28,079 nucleotides of DNA from positions 1-28,079 of IMG/VR virus record IMGVR_UViG_3300021963_000523. One strand, 5' to 3'. Below are positions 6,125 through 14,190 of the stretch, one piece after another (position 1 is the stretch's first letter; every line of letters begins with the position of its first letter). The notes beneath the pieces were generated by a model, which searched no databases, was not told where the DNA came from, and was given only the letters and a program-made list of their open reading frames with translations. The DNA is from a virus. Made by a program: the position numbers and the translations under genes.

Positions 6125-9100
6125 TTATCCTAATCCATTTACTGAATAGAAAGCAGATCCACAAGCTGTAAATTCAACATTATTCCAACCCACTAAACTT
6201 GAAGATCCACCGCTATCCCATCTTAATGTTATTAATTTAGAATCACCAGAAAGTGAAATTGAACCATCTAAAGTTCCATTAAATTGCCAGTTTGTTGCAT
6301 TTGCTAAATCTATCCATGTTGCACTATTATCTAAACTATATTGTAAACATCCTTTTCTTAAAGCTGTGTCTGCATAGTTTACTAAATAGATATATGCTCT
6401 AAACCATACAGGATTATGAACCATAAATTTATAATAAATCCAGTTACCAGCTGTAGTTGAACCTTGAACGTACCAAGTTCCATTTCCGTATTGAGCTCCT
6501 TTAGAAGCACAACATCTACTTGATGCTAAAGACCACAACGATTCAATTGATTGACAAGCTACAGATTGTGTGCCTGTAGGAAGGCCGGTAAAGGTAAGAA
6601 TGCTTGAACCTATAAATCTTGGAGAACAAACAGTATTTTGAAAGCAAGCAACACCACCAGGATATATTTGGAATCTTGTTCCTGATCCAGCTTCTACTAT
6701 TCCTATACTACACGCAGATACATTGCCTACACCACACGATGTTTCAAATTGCCAAGTTTTAGCACTTGTACCTAGTATCATTTGAGCTCTGCCATCACCT
6801 GATAGTCTTAGTTGTCCATCTGAAGAACATATTTGTAAAGCTGCTATTGGAGATGGAGTTCCTATACCAACATTACCCTCAGAAGAAATACGCATTCTTT
6901 CAACAGGCGAAACAGCTGGATTTGTACCATCAGAATCATTTGTGCTGAATGCTATTTCTCCTTTATACCAAGCGGCTGTATTTTTATTTCTAAATAAAAT
7001 GTTAGCCATTTGTGCAAGGTTATTACTATATCCTCTTGCTTGACCTATTATACCACCTTGGATAGCATTACTCACACCATCAGCTCCCGTATTCGTTAAT
7101 ACTATATAGTTAGGCGAACTATCATATAATTGTAGTTTTGTAATAGGAGAAGTGCCTATACCTACATAACCTCCAAATGTTGCTGTAGTATCTACAACAA
7201 AACAACCAGCACCACTAGTATTATCACTAAATCTAATGTTGTTACCATTTAGGTACATATCCCACTGGTGAGCACCACTAGATCCATATACTCTTAAATT
7301 TGCTGTTGAGCAAGTTGAAGTTGCAATGTGGTTTGGAGAGTAAACTTGACAAGTAAAGCAAGTTATTCCGTCAGCAGTCGTCACATATCTAGCTGTAGGT
7401 GTACCTCCAGTTCCGTTTGTGAATATAATATTACCTGAACCATCTGATTTAAAGGAAGCGTAGTTTGTACTACCTAATCTATAAATGTATAAGTTACCTG
7501 TGAATCCAGTAACAATATTAGGTGCACAAATGTTATTGGCAAAGCAAGATTCTCCAGACGCGTTTATAGTTAAAGTTGTGCTACCAGCGTTTACAAAAGT
7601 AGTAACGTTGGGAGTAGTAGCATGGCTTGCACCAAAAATTTTAAGGTATGTCTGACCTCCGATATTAGATACACCAACTCCGCCTGCTGCTGTTCCACCA
7701 TATATGAATGGATTAGCAGCTGATAATACTACATCACTTCCTGCTGTTACAGTACTTGTAAAACAAGCCGTACCTCCTACAAAAGCAGGAGCACAAACTT
7801 GGCAAGAAAAGCAAACAGTTCCCGCTGCAGAAAAATACATTCTAGAAGTACCTGAGAAAGGATCACCCCCTAAAGTACTACTCTGTGCTAAATTGAAATC
7901 ACCATATGCTAAAGCATTTGTAGCAATACCCCAGTTTCTTGTAGCTGCATCGCTGTACCCACTCATTAACGCTATTGATGTCTGAGTTGAGTTAGCGTTA
8001 ATTGTTAATGGATAAGAAATGCTGGAAGTACCTACGCTAAGCTTTGTTGGGAAAGAAGCGGCTCCGCTTGAACTTACAAAGCTGTTACCATAAAAACATG
8101 TAGCATTAGTATCTGTGTAGATTGCAGACGATGTAATGTGATCACCACCTTGACCCGCCATAATGTAGCAAGCTGTTGTTCCTACTTCGTTACCGAGTCC
8201 AGTCGTATTCCTAGGACCAGAGATGATCATACCTCCGTCATAGGTACTGCCGGAAGGATTTGAATAAACCCATCTATTGTTAACTGAATCCCATAACATT
8301 GAGCCGGTTACTCCAGCGTTTGAACCAGAATCAGCAACAGCCATTCCACCAAAGCGAACTGCAGGTGTTTGAGTATTAAGATTAATAATATTTGCTCCTA
8401 CGTTAACCTGGCTTGAGGTTAAGTATTGTATAGAAGAAGTTCCGTATACTACAACATTGTTAAAATAAGCTGTTCCTGATACGTATGAATCTTTACTAAC
8501 TCTTAAACCTCCGTCTGTGTACAAAGATGCAGTGGTTGTAAAACCCTGTGCATTTGTTGTTGCATTAATGTACTGTAGGTTAGTAAAAGTATTCGAGCCA
8601 GTTGTTGCGTATTTACTTTCAATCGTAGTAACTCTTCCTGAAATAGAACCACTTTCTGCAACAAAAGAAGAAGATAAGTTAGTGTAATTGCTTTCATCTG
8701 TGGTCAATCTAGTACTTAAAGAAGCACTCTGTGCTGCAAAGCTAGCACTAGCATTAGTTAATGTTGTGATGTTAGTTTCATCAGTAGTCAATCTTGTAGA
8801 TAAACTTGCAGACTGAGCTGCAAAACTAGCAGAAGCATTAGTTAAGGTAGTGATATTGGTCTCGTCGGTAGTCAATCTTGTAGAAAGACTAGCTGATTGA
8901 GCTGCGAATGAAGCTGATGCTTGAGTATTAGTAGAAGCTGTTGCTTCGGTATTTGTAACTCGTACACTCAGTGAACCACTAGCCGCTGCATAAGATGCTG
9001 ATGTAGTTAAATAAGAAGCGGATGTAGCTAAGTAAGAAGCTGAAACAGCTACGTAAGATCCTGAAGTTAAAGCATAAGAACTGCTTAAAGCAGCTTGACT

Positions 9101-9310
9101 AGCTTGAACTGATTGAGAAAGTACTAAGATTGAAGCTGTTACCGAAGCGTCGGTTGCAAAAGTCGCATCTAAAGAAGCACTAAACTGCTCAAGATTGGTA
9201 ACTCTTCCTGCTATTGAACCTGAAAAAACGGAAGAAGATACGACGTTATTTGTTACGTCTACTCCATTTACTATTAATGAGCCTGTGATGTCGGCGGTAA
9301 CTATTTTCAT
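6125..9310 (-). CDS. Tail fibre A (1061 aa), Cys-rich shaft
   Basis: This is the largest complete fibre paralogue. The N-terminus, DITGSLIVNGVDVT, resembles that of fibre C. Residues about 30-230 are a Ser/Ala/Thr shaft with SASYL/SASYA repeats and three 28-residue repeats. Residues about 233-408 are the core shared by all five fibres, ending NATCFYG. The rest is beta-rich with VGIG motifs near GIGTSP and NVGIGTPSP, and three copies of C-F-x3-[VI]-C at about 7796-7820, 7527-7550 and 6627-6651. The last 150 residues, with ESLWSLASSRCCASKG, ALRKGCLQYSLDN and WNNVEFTACGS, are unlike the other fibres and are the probable receptor-binding tip. It follows the glycosyltransferase cassette and has its own TATTTATA element. 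Confidence 0.8.
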   Translation of the reverse strand: MKIVTADITGSLIVNGVDVTNNVVSSSVFSGSIAGRVTNLEQFSASLDATFATDASVTASILVLSQSVQASQAALSSSYALTSGSYVAVSASYLATSASYLTTSASYAAASGSLSVRVTNTEATASTNTQASASFAAQSASLSTRLTTDETNITTLTNASASFAAQSASLSTRLTTDETNITTLTNASASFAAQSASLSTRLTTDESNYTNLSSSFVAESGSISGRVTTIESKYATTGSNTFTNLQYINATTNAQGFTTTASLYTDGGLRVSKDSYVSGTAYFNNVVVYGTSSIQYLTSSQVNVGANIINLNTQTPAVRFGGMAVADSGSNAGVTGSMLWDSVNNRWVYSNPSGSTYDGGMIISGPRNTTGLGNEVGTTACYIMAGQGGDHITSSAIYTDTNATCFYGNSFVSSSGAASFPTKLSVGTSSISYPLTINANSTQTSIALMSGYSDAATRNWGIATNALAYGDFNLAQSSTLGGDPFSGTSRMYFSAAGTVCFSCQVCAPAFVGGTACFTSTVTAGSDVVLSAANPFIYGGTAAGGVGVSNIGGQTYLKIFGASHATTPNVTTFVNAGSTTLTINASGESCFANNICAPNIVTGFTGNLYIYRLGSTNYASFKSDGSGNIIFTNGTGGTPTARYVTTADGITCFTCQVYSPNHIATSTCSTANLRVYGSSGAHQWDMYLNGNNIRFSDNTSGAGCFVVDTTATFGGYVGIGTSPITKLQLYDSSPNYIVLTNTGADGVSNAIQGGIIGQARGYSNNLAQMANILFRNKNTAAWYKGEIAFSTNDSDGTNPAVSPVERMRISSEGNVGIGTPSPIAALQICSSDGQLRLSGDGRAQMILGTSAKTWQFETSCGVGNVSACSIGIVEAGSGTRFQIYPGGVACFQNTVCSPRFIGSSILTFTGLPTGTQSVACQSIESLWSLASSRCCASKGAQYGNGTWYVQGSTTAGNWIYYKFMVHNPVWFRAYIYLVNYADTALRKGCLQYSLDNSATWIDLANATNWQFNGTLDGSISLSGDSKLITLRWDSGGSSSLVGWNNVEFTACGSAFYSVNGLG
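8669..8920 (-). repeat. Three tandem 28-residue (84-nt) repeats in the fibre A shaft
   Basis: The units lie at 8837-8920, 8753-8836 and 8669-8752. Each begins ASASFAAQSASLSTRLTTDE; the first two are identical in protein and the third ends differently (SNYTNLSS). Their DNA differs at many third positions, so the duplication is old and the protein sequence has been kept. Related units occur in fibre B (SLSTRLTGDETNI, SLSTRITQDETNF). Confidence 0.8.
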
Positions 9311-9336
9311 TCGCTAGGTAGATTAATCTATTCTAG

Positions 9337-9344
9337 TATAAATA
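9337..9344 (-). promoter_or_regulatory. TATTTATA element (putative late promoter) for fibre A
   Basis: The coding strand reads TATTTATA 26 nt upstream of the ATG at 9310, the largest spacing among the eleven copies. Confidence 0.5.
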
Positions 9345-9359
9345 GATTAAAATACACGA

Positions 9360-10109
9360 TTAGTTGTACTGGTTTTGGATGCTTTTAACTTCGTCTTCAG
9401 TCATATAAGCGTTGATTCTATGGTATCCAAACGCGCCTAATTCGAATTTTGACTCGCAAGAAAACTTCTTGGCTGCTTCTAAAGGTGCTAAAATCCCTGC
9501 GTTATACTTAATCATACGTAAACAGAAGAATATATCTTCTGCGAAGAAAGATGCTGTAGAATACTGTCCAACCACCATTAAATCCTGTAAATCTGAACTC
9601 CATCCGTATAATCTACAAATGTATTCCATAATTTTTGGATTCCTAAGCGATAATCCACCATTTTGGATAGTTTGGTCTTTCACAAAATTATAGCAAGGTG
9701 CACCTATATAATCATACTCGTAGAATTCTTCAATTCCAGTGCGCAAAATTGCCGAATCTCTTTGGAAGATAAGCACTCTTTCATATCCAAAATAATCCTT
9801 CCAAAATTCAGGTGTAGTCATAACCATACACATATTGAAAAGAGCTTTCATATGAGGATCTGCTAAGAACTGATCTACTCCATTTATGTATTTAATTGAG
9901 AATGGAATCTCTGCATTTTGGTTATAATTCAAGAATGTTGCGTTGATCTTGTAATTAATCAACTGCTCGTCGTATTTAGGCTTGTTTTCTTCTGACGTGT
10001 AGACATATAAATCTGTACCTTCCGGTAAATATTTCATGTGGTCATAACACGTCTTTCCAAAATCTTCGAAGAATCTATCTTCAATAATAAGTGCTGCTAA
10101 TTTTTTCAT
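9360..10109 (-). CDS. DUF5672-family glycosyltransferase-like protein
   Basis: The start is placed at ATG 10109, not at the in-frame ATG at 10145. The inner start overlaps the upstream TGA by four bases (ATGA) and puts MKKLAALIIEDR at the N-terminus, as expected for this family. The 249-aa protein shows the DUF5672 pattern: VLIFQRDSAILRTGIEEF at about 112-129, YDYIGAPCYN at 132-141, NGGLSLRNPKIME at 150-162, EDIFFCLRM at about 190-200 and a late FGYH near 235. DUF5672 proteins are thought to be sugar transferases, with the QxDS and ED residues near the active site (family knowledge). It is the third gene of an overlapping cassette just before fibre A. Confidence 0.75.
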   Translation of the reverse strand: MKKLAALIIEDRFFEDFGKTCYDHMKYLPEGTDLYVYTSEENKPKYDEQLINYKINATFLNYNQNAEIPFSIKYINGVDQFLADPHMKALFNMCMVMTTPEFWKDYFGYERVLIFQRDSAILRTGIEEFYEYDYIGAPCYNFVKDQTIQNGGLSLRNPKIMEYICRLYGWSSDLQDLMVVGQYSTASFFAEDIFFCLRMIKYNAGILAPLEAAKKFSCESKFELGAFGYHRINAYMTEDEVKSIQNQYN

Positions 10110-10798
10110 AACTGAGTTTCCCAATTTGTTAAAGGTGCTAACCATTTAGTTTCACCATGTGTTGCATATCCTGGTATTGAGGATATTAATTGTCTACCTT
10201 TATCTCTTAAGTCGAAGAACATTTGAAAGTCATGGGGATGAGTTCCACTTGTCCATTTTCTTAATATTTTTTCATCTTGCTTTAGTGTTCTTACTTTGGC
10301 TGCAAATGTCATAGTGGTTGAATTAGTTAATTTCCAATGACAATATTGACCTAAAAATACTCTTGTGTTTTCTGCTTTACCATAACAGTATGGATTTCCT
10401 CCGTTGCCTGGATCCATGTACTTGTCTGGGTGATCGTATAAAGTTACGTATTCAATTCCAAGATACATTTCGAAAGCACTTTGTATTACCTCCATTGCAT
10501 TCGGTTTATGAAGATAATCATTTTCTAAGAAATAAACAATCTCTTCATCAGGTAAATTCAAAGCAAAGTCTAAAGCGAGATTAAATGTTCCTGCACCATG
10601 ACCTACACTAACATGCTCTATAGTCTTTAATTCCCTGTTTAAAAACGCTTTAGTTTCTTCACCTACATTATCAGCAATCACCCACCAAGATGCTTTATTA
10701 AACGTTCTTAATGCGTTTAATAGGCAGTTTTGATTATTGATATACTTAGGCTTTTCTTTTTGATAGCCCGTATCGCTAATTCTATAGATGACCTGCAT
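10106..10798 (-). CDS. Putative GT-A type glycosyltransferase (230 aa)
   Basis: The N-terminal half looks like a nucleotide-sugar-binding Rossmann-like fold: MQVIYRISDTG, LNALRTF, WWVIADNVG, then GHGAGTFNLALDFAL at about 67-80 and the acidic motif YFLENDYLH at 89-97. That motif stands where GT-A enzymes carry the metal-binding DxD. The second half has WKLTNSTTMTFAAKV and HPHDFQMFFDLRDKG, plausibly acceptor and catalytic residues. The ATG overlaps the upstream TAA by one base (TAATG) and its TGA overlaps the next ATG by four. The substrate cannot be told from sequence; the Ser/Thr-rich fibres next door and host surface glycans are both possible acceptors. Confidence 0.6.
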   Translation of the reverse strand: MQVIYRISDTGYQKEKPKYINNQNCLLNALRTFNKASWWVIADNVGEETKAFLNRELKTIEHVSVGHGAGTFNLALDFALNLPDEEIVYFLENDYLHKPNAMEVIQSAFEMYLGIEYVTLYDHPDKYMDPGNGGNPYCYGKAENTRVFLGQYCHWKLTNSTTMTFAAKVRTLKQDEKILRKWTSGTHPHDFQMFFDLRDKGRQLISSIPGYATHGETKWLAPLTNWETQL

Positions 10799-11697
10799 TA
10801 CGCTTTGTTTATAGCCTTCAATACTTCGTTTATATCAAAGATCTCATCAGGTGAGTTGTAAGGACATTCGTGGAACTGACCATCTAACTGATAATCAAAA
10901 TAAGCTCCATCAATATTCTTAACATTACCTGTTGGTTTCTTAGCTTTAACGTTTGTATGCATTGAATAACCAAACATTTCTGGATGTGTTCCAATCCAAA
11001 GTACTGTAGAAGGTAATTTGTAAGCTGCAGCTGCGTGTTGTAAACAAGAGTCAATTAATACTCTCTTTGCAGATGCTCTAACTAAAGAAAATAATTCCAT
11101 ATTAGACATTGATCTGTGAACTACTTCAACCATTGGAGATTGGATAGCTTGAGATTCATGTTTTACTACTTGGATAATATGATACTGTTGTGCATAGTTT
11201 TGAATAATAGTCTCTGCAACGTATCTTGGCATATCTCTAGTCCAAGCATAGATTGGTGCACCATCCATTAAAGGACCACCATTTGTATGAAGAAGTAAGA
11301 TAGGTCTTTGTCTTTTCCAAGTAGCAGACATCTCTGTCTGAATCATGTTGTTGAATAACTCTGGAAGATCTTTCTCTTTGTTGTATGGAAGATCGTACAT
11401 CTTATGCCAAGTCTCGTGTAGTGGAGTCTTTTGCATAATGTGATTAGTTTCGAAGTAAGGTTCTCTCTTGAGTACAATAGTATCCTTACCGGAGATATAA
11501 TCTTCCCAAAAGTATGGTGTCATACCCATTCTAAACACTCTATGAACGTAGGGATTATTTAAGAAGACTTCAGGAAACGAAGCCATTACAATTAGCTTTC
11601 TATCCTTATGCTTTTCTGCGATATTCTTGATTACTGCAGTAGATGCGACGTTTTTACCGAGACCGCCCTCGACGTGGAACACAACGTATTTTTCCAT
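10798..11697 (-). CDS. GT-B / heptosyltransferase-like glycosyltransferase (299 aa)
   Basis: The protein starts VVFHVEGGLGKNVASTAVIKNIA, a Gly-rich loop and helix like the N-terminal domain of GT9 (ADP-heptose:LPS heptosyltransferase) enzymes. The C-terminal domain contains ELFSLVRASAKRVLIDSCLQHAAAAYKLPSTVLWIGTHPEMFGY (read in parts), which parallels the GT9 nucleotide-sugar site (decision-point Asp/Ser, His, Ala-rich helix, then a Leu-Trp strand and Gly). The family usually has 320-350 residues, so this is slightly short. It opens a three-gene overlapping cassette and has a TATTTATA element 15 nt before its ATG. The GT-B assignment is by pattern only. Confidence 0.6.
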   Translation of the reverse strand: MEKYVVFHVEGGLGKNVASTAVIKNIAEKHKDRKLIVMASFPEVFLNNPYVHRVFRMGMTPYFWEDYISGKDTIVLKREPYFETNHIMQKTPLHETWHKMYDLPYNKEKDLPELFNNMIQTEMSATWKRQRPILLLHTNGGPLMDGAPIYAWTRDMPRYVAETIIQNYAQQYHIIQVVKHESQAIQSPMVEVVHRSMSNMELFSLVRASAKRVLIDSCLQHAAAAYKLPSTVLWIGTHPEMFGYSMHTNVKAKKPTGNVKNIDGAYFDYQLDGQFHECPYNSPDEIFDINEVLKAINKA

Positions 11698-11712
11698 TTA
11701 AAACTTATTTAA

Positions 11713-11720
11713 TATAAATA
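11713..11720 (-). promoter_or_regulatory. TATTTATA element (putative late promoter) for the glycosyltransferase cassette
   Basis: The coding strand reads TATTTATA 15 nt upstream of the ATG at 11697, in the 37-base gap after the third LamG gene. It separates the cassette from the LamG unit. Confidence 0.5.
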
Positions 11721-11734
11721 TAAGTAAAAGTTAG

Positions 11735-12451
11735 TTAAATTCCAAATCGAGTTCTAGTAGCATTAAAATTCTGCAATACTTCTGTTGCCGATAATGCTCT
11801 AGTATAAAAAATCATACTTCCATATTTCCCATTGAAGTTTCGACCACCACCTCCCCATCCTCCTAGCCTAAAAGATTCTATACCAGTATACACTGGATTT
11901 CCACATACAGCACCTGTAGAAAATAATGTTCCGTTTATATAGCCTTTTGTTTGGTTTTGAAAAGTAAAAGTTAAAAAGTACCATGTGTTTGCTGTTAGTG
12001 TAAAAACACTAGTGCTGCTACCAGCACTTCCGTCACCAACACCAAATCCGAATTGATTGGTATTGGTATAGTCTTGTTGACATACGTAACTTGTACCTCC
12101 TCGGTGATTATTATCGAGTATGTCGGCGTATACCCCTTGTGTAGAGCCTGCGTTTACCCACACACAAATTGAAAAAGTATTAATTGAAAATGAAGATCCA
12201 AACTCGATAGTATCATCACTACCATCTAAAACTATTGCACCTCCACTTCCAGTAACAAAAGTTGGACCATTGGTTAAAGTACCATTTTTACTATTATTAC
12301 TTATATCGGTCCAAGTAGTTCCACTACCACTGTAGGAAGCTATTATACCAGCATCGACATATGTCAAAAGACTATCTCTAACAATATTTAAATTGTTATA
12401 ATAATTTATGTGGTTATACGTTATATTATTTCCTCCTACGTTAAATGCCAT
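11735..12451 (-). CDS. LamG / concanavalin A-like lectin-fold protein 3 (238 aa)
   Basis: Laminin_G_3-type protein. Visible signature order: YVDAGIIASYSGSGTTWTDI at about 32-51, NGTLTNGPTFVTGSGGAI and LDGSDDTIEF, then SICVWV, TWYFLTFTFQN, GYINGTLF, and the family ending FYTRALSATEVLQNFNATRTRFGI. Such jellyroll domains bind carbohydrate or act as adhesin tips on phage fibres. Its ATG follows the stop of the second copy by one base (TAATATG). It is the last of three tandem paralogues, about 240 residues each, which differ mainly in the loops between the conserved strands. Confidence 0.8.
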   Translation of the reverse strand: MAFNVGGNNITYNHINYYNNLNIVRDSLLTYVDAGIIASYSGSGTTWTDISNNSKNGTLTNGPTFVTGSGGAIVLDGSDDTIEFGSSFSINTFSICVWVNAGSTQGVYADILDNNHRGGTSYVCQQDYTNTNQFGFGVGDGSAGSSTSVFTLTANTWYFLTFTFQNQTKGYINGTLFSTGAVCGNPVYTGIESFRLGGWGGGGRNFNGKYGSMIFYTRALSATEVLQNFNATRTRFGI

Positions 12452-12452
12452 A

Positions 12453-13202
12453 TTATAATCCGTATTTTTGTCTTTGTGCTTGATAATTTTGTAAAATCTC
12501 AGTAGCTGTTAAAGCTCTATTATATATTTGAACTGCTCCTATTCTACCATTAAAAAAGTAAGCACCTGTATTGTTGTTTGGTACTCCTAGTGTAAGGTTA
12601 GTATAACTATCCGGATTACTGCCTGCCACTAAACTTCCTTGTTCTAAATAAATTCCGTTTTTATATGCTTTTAATGTCGATCCATCAGAAACAAACATCC
12701 AATAAATCCATGTACTAGTAGGAAAGTTAGTACTAGGACTGCTTATGTAAAATAATCCCTCAACTGATCCTTTAATAGCATAAAATGGAGTGCCACTTTG
12801 ATACGAAAATGCTATTCCCATATCACTAGTTTGAGCTCCTGTTGACATTATATATAAACCTCCGATAGCATAGCACCAACATCCAAAAGAAATTATATTG
12901 CTGTTTAAAGCGGGATTGCTTATAAAATTTCCTGCAAAAGAACCACAATCAACATAGTCATTAGTTCCATCAAATGCTATATAACCCCCATTTGAAGTTG
13001 AAAAGGATGGACCATTGGTCAACACTCCTGAATTACTTGGATAGTTTCCTGTAAACTCAGACCATGTTGTTCCTGATCCTGGATACGAGCTTACTAAACC
13101 TGCGTCCAGGTAATATTGTAATCCATCAAACACAGGGTAGGTGTTGACAAGCTGACTTGCTCTTGTGTTAACTACTTGATTTCCTCCTATATCTAATGGC
13201 AT
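12453..13202 (-). CDS. LamG / concanavalin A-like lectin-fold protein 2 (249 aa)
   Basis: Second of three tandem paralogues. It has GLQYYLDAGLVSSYPGSGTTW, GVLTNGPSFSTSNGGYI, FDGTNDYVDCGS, a strand SFGCWCYA, WIYWMFVSDGSTLKAYKNGIY and the terminal YNRALTATEILQNYQAQ. It is about ten residues longer than its neighbours through larger central loops, and its middle section (SSPSTNFPTSTWI) is the most divergent of the three. It carries Cys in SFGCWC and VDCGS that the other two lack. The gap to the first copy is 12 nt without a promoter motif, so one message is likely. Confidence 0.8.
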   Translation of the reverse strand: MPLDIGGNQVVNTRASQLVNTYPVFDGLQYYLDAGLVSSYPGSGTTWSEFTGNYPSNSGVLTNGPSFSTSNGGYIAFDGTNDYVDCGSFAGNFISNPALNSNIISFGCWCYAIGGLYIMSTGAQTSDMGIAFSYQSGTPFYAIKGSVEGLFYISSPSTNFPTSTWIYWMFVSDGSTLKAYKNGIYLEQGSLVAGSNPDSYTNLTLGVPNNNTGAYFFNGRIGAVQIYNRALTATEILQNYQAQRQKYGL

Positions 13203-13214
13203 ATTTTTAAATTT

Positions 13215-13934
13215 TTAAATTCCATACCTCTGTCTTTGAGCATCGAAATTTTGATAAATTTCATCACCGGATAATACACGATTATATGCATAAAAAGCTC
13301 CATATCTCCCATTCCAATATCTTGAAACAGTTCCAACTCCCCACCAAGCACCTAATCGTAAAAATGGACTTTGAAAATTAGATGCAGCAGATGCTCCAGT
13401 TCCAAATATAGTACCATTAATGTAACCTCTCACCTTATCATTATCCCAAGTAAAAGTTAAAAAAGTCCAAGTGTTAGATACTAAGGTAAAAAGACCAGAA
13501 GAGCTAGCGCTTGATGCCCCAATCATAGCGAATTCATATTGGTTTGTATTTGCAGCATTCTGCTGAATATTAAAGTTTTGATTACCAGTGTGTGAGGCAT
13601 CTAAAATATCAGCGTACGTATTTTGAGTTGATCCTGGGTATACCCATAAGCAGATTGTAAAATAATTATACTGGAAATTTGCTGTATTAATGTAGTCGTT
13701 TGATCCATCCAATATAATTGCCCCTCCATTAGATGTAGTAAATGTTGGTCCGTTGATTAACGTACCGTTAAACCCACTTACTCCTAAATCAGTCCACGTA
13801 GTTCCAGATCCAGGATAAGAGTTGGCAATTCCAGCATCCAAATAGATAATACTTCCACTAGTAACAATTCCTTTTTGATTTGCGAATTGTGTCCCTAGAG
13901 AGTTTAATTGGTTATTGGATAAATTAATTGGCAT
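13215..13934 (-). CDS. LamG / concanavalin A-like lectin-fold protein 1 (239 aa)
   Basis: First of three tandem paralogues. Signatures are IIYLDAGIANSYPGSGTTWTDL, NGTLINGPTFTTSNGGAI, LDGSNDYINTAN, TICLWVYPGS, FLTFTWDNDKVRGYINGTIFG, LRLGAWWG, YWNGRYGAFYAYNRVLSGDE and the C-terminal QRQRYGI. It is closest to copy 3, with which it shares STQ(N/G)xYADILD in the central strands. Three bases separate its start from the 83-aa gene that follows fibre B, so fibre B, the 83-aa protein and the LamG genes probably form one transcription unit. Confidence 0.8.
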   Translation of the reverse strand: MPINLSNNQLNSLGTQFANQKGIVTSGSIIYLDAGIANSYPGSGTTWTDLGVSGFNGTLINGPTFTTSNGGAIILDGSNDYINTANFQYNYFTICLWVYPGSTQNTYADILDASHTGNQNFNIQQNAANTNQYEFAMIGASSASSSGLFTLVSNTWTFLTFTWDNDKVRGYINGTIFGTGASAASNFQSPFLRLGAWWGVGTVSRYWNGRYGAFYAYNRVLSGDEIYQNFDAQRQRYGI

Positions 13935-13937
13935 AAA

Positions 13938-14189
13938 CTATGGAAGTGGATTTGGATCAGTCCATTCAGGAGTTGATAGTATTTCTAAGATCTCAGTATG
14001 CGAGTAAGGTCCTACTTTAGTTTCAAGACTAACTACACTAGAAGGCATTGCTTCATCTTTATACTTAACAAATGTTAAAGTACCATCTAAAGATTTTCTC
14101 ACTGTTTCAATTGATGTTTCGTACACTTGATCAAAATCTATTTTGATAAGTTCAGATACATTAAAAATTACATAGTATTTTGGTTCCAT
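13938..14189 (-). CDS. Small conserved-looking phage protein (83 aa)
   Basis: The sequence opens MEPKYYVIFNVSELIKIDFDQV, with ETSIETVRKSLDGTLTFVKY in the middle. It ends YSHTEILEILSTPEWTDPNPLP. It looks like a single alpha/beta domain and resembles small ORFs commonly placed after fibre genes in large phages. Its ATG is one base after the fibre B stop (TAATATG). A fibre-assembly chaperone is an attractive but unproven role; the 82-aa gene after fibre E occupies the same position. Confidence 0.65.
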   Translation of the reverse strand: MEPKYYVIFNVSELIKIDFDQVYETSIETVRKSLDGTLTFVKYKDEAMPSSVVSLETKVGPYSHTEILEILSTPEWTDPNPLP

Positions 14190-14190
14190 A

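Noticed and set aside
7704-7985. Plus-strand ORFs inside fibre and sheath genes (for example 7704-7985, 26145-26597, 3557-3856)
   Set aside because: They are mirror frames of long, repetitive minus-strand genes with clear homology; none has a leader or recognisable domain.
9360-10145. Longer start at 10145 for the DUF5672 gene
   Set aside because: It would overlap the upstream gene by 40 bases and add 12 residues that do not fit the family; the ATG at 10109 gives the usual ATGA overlap and a typical N-terminus.
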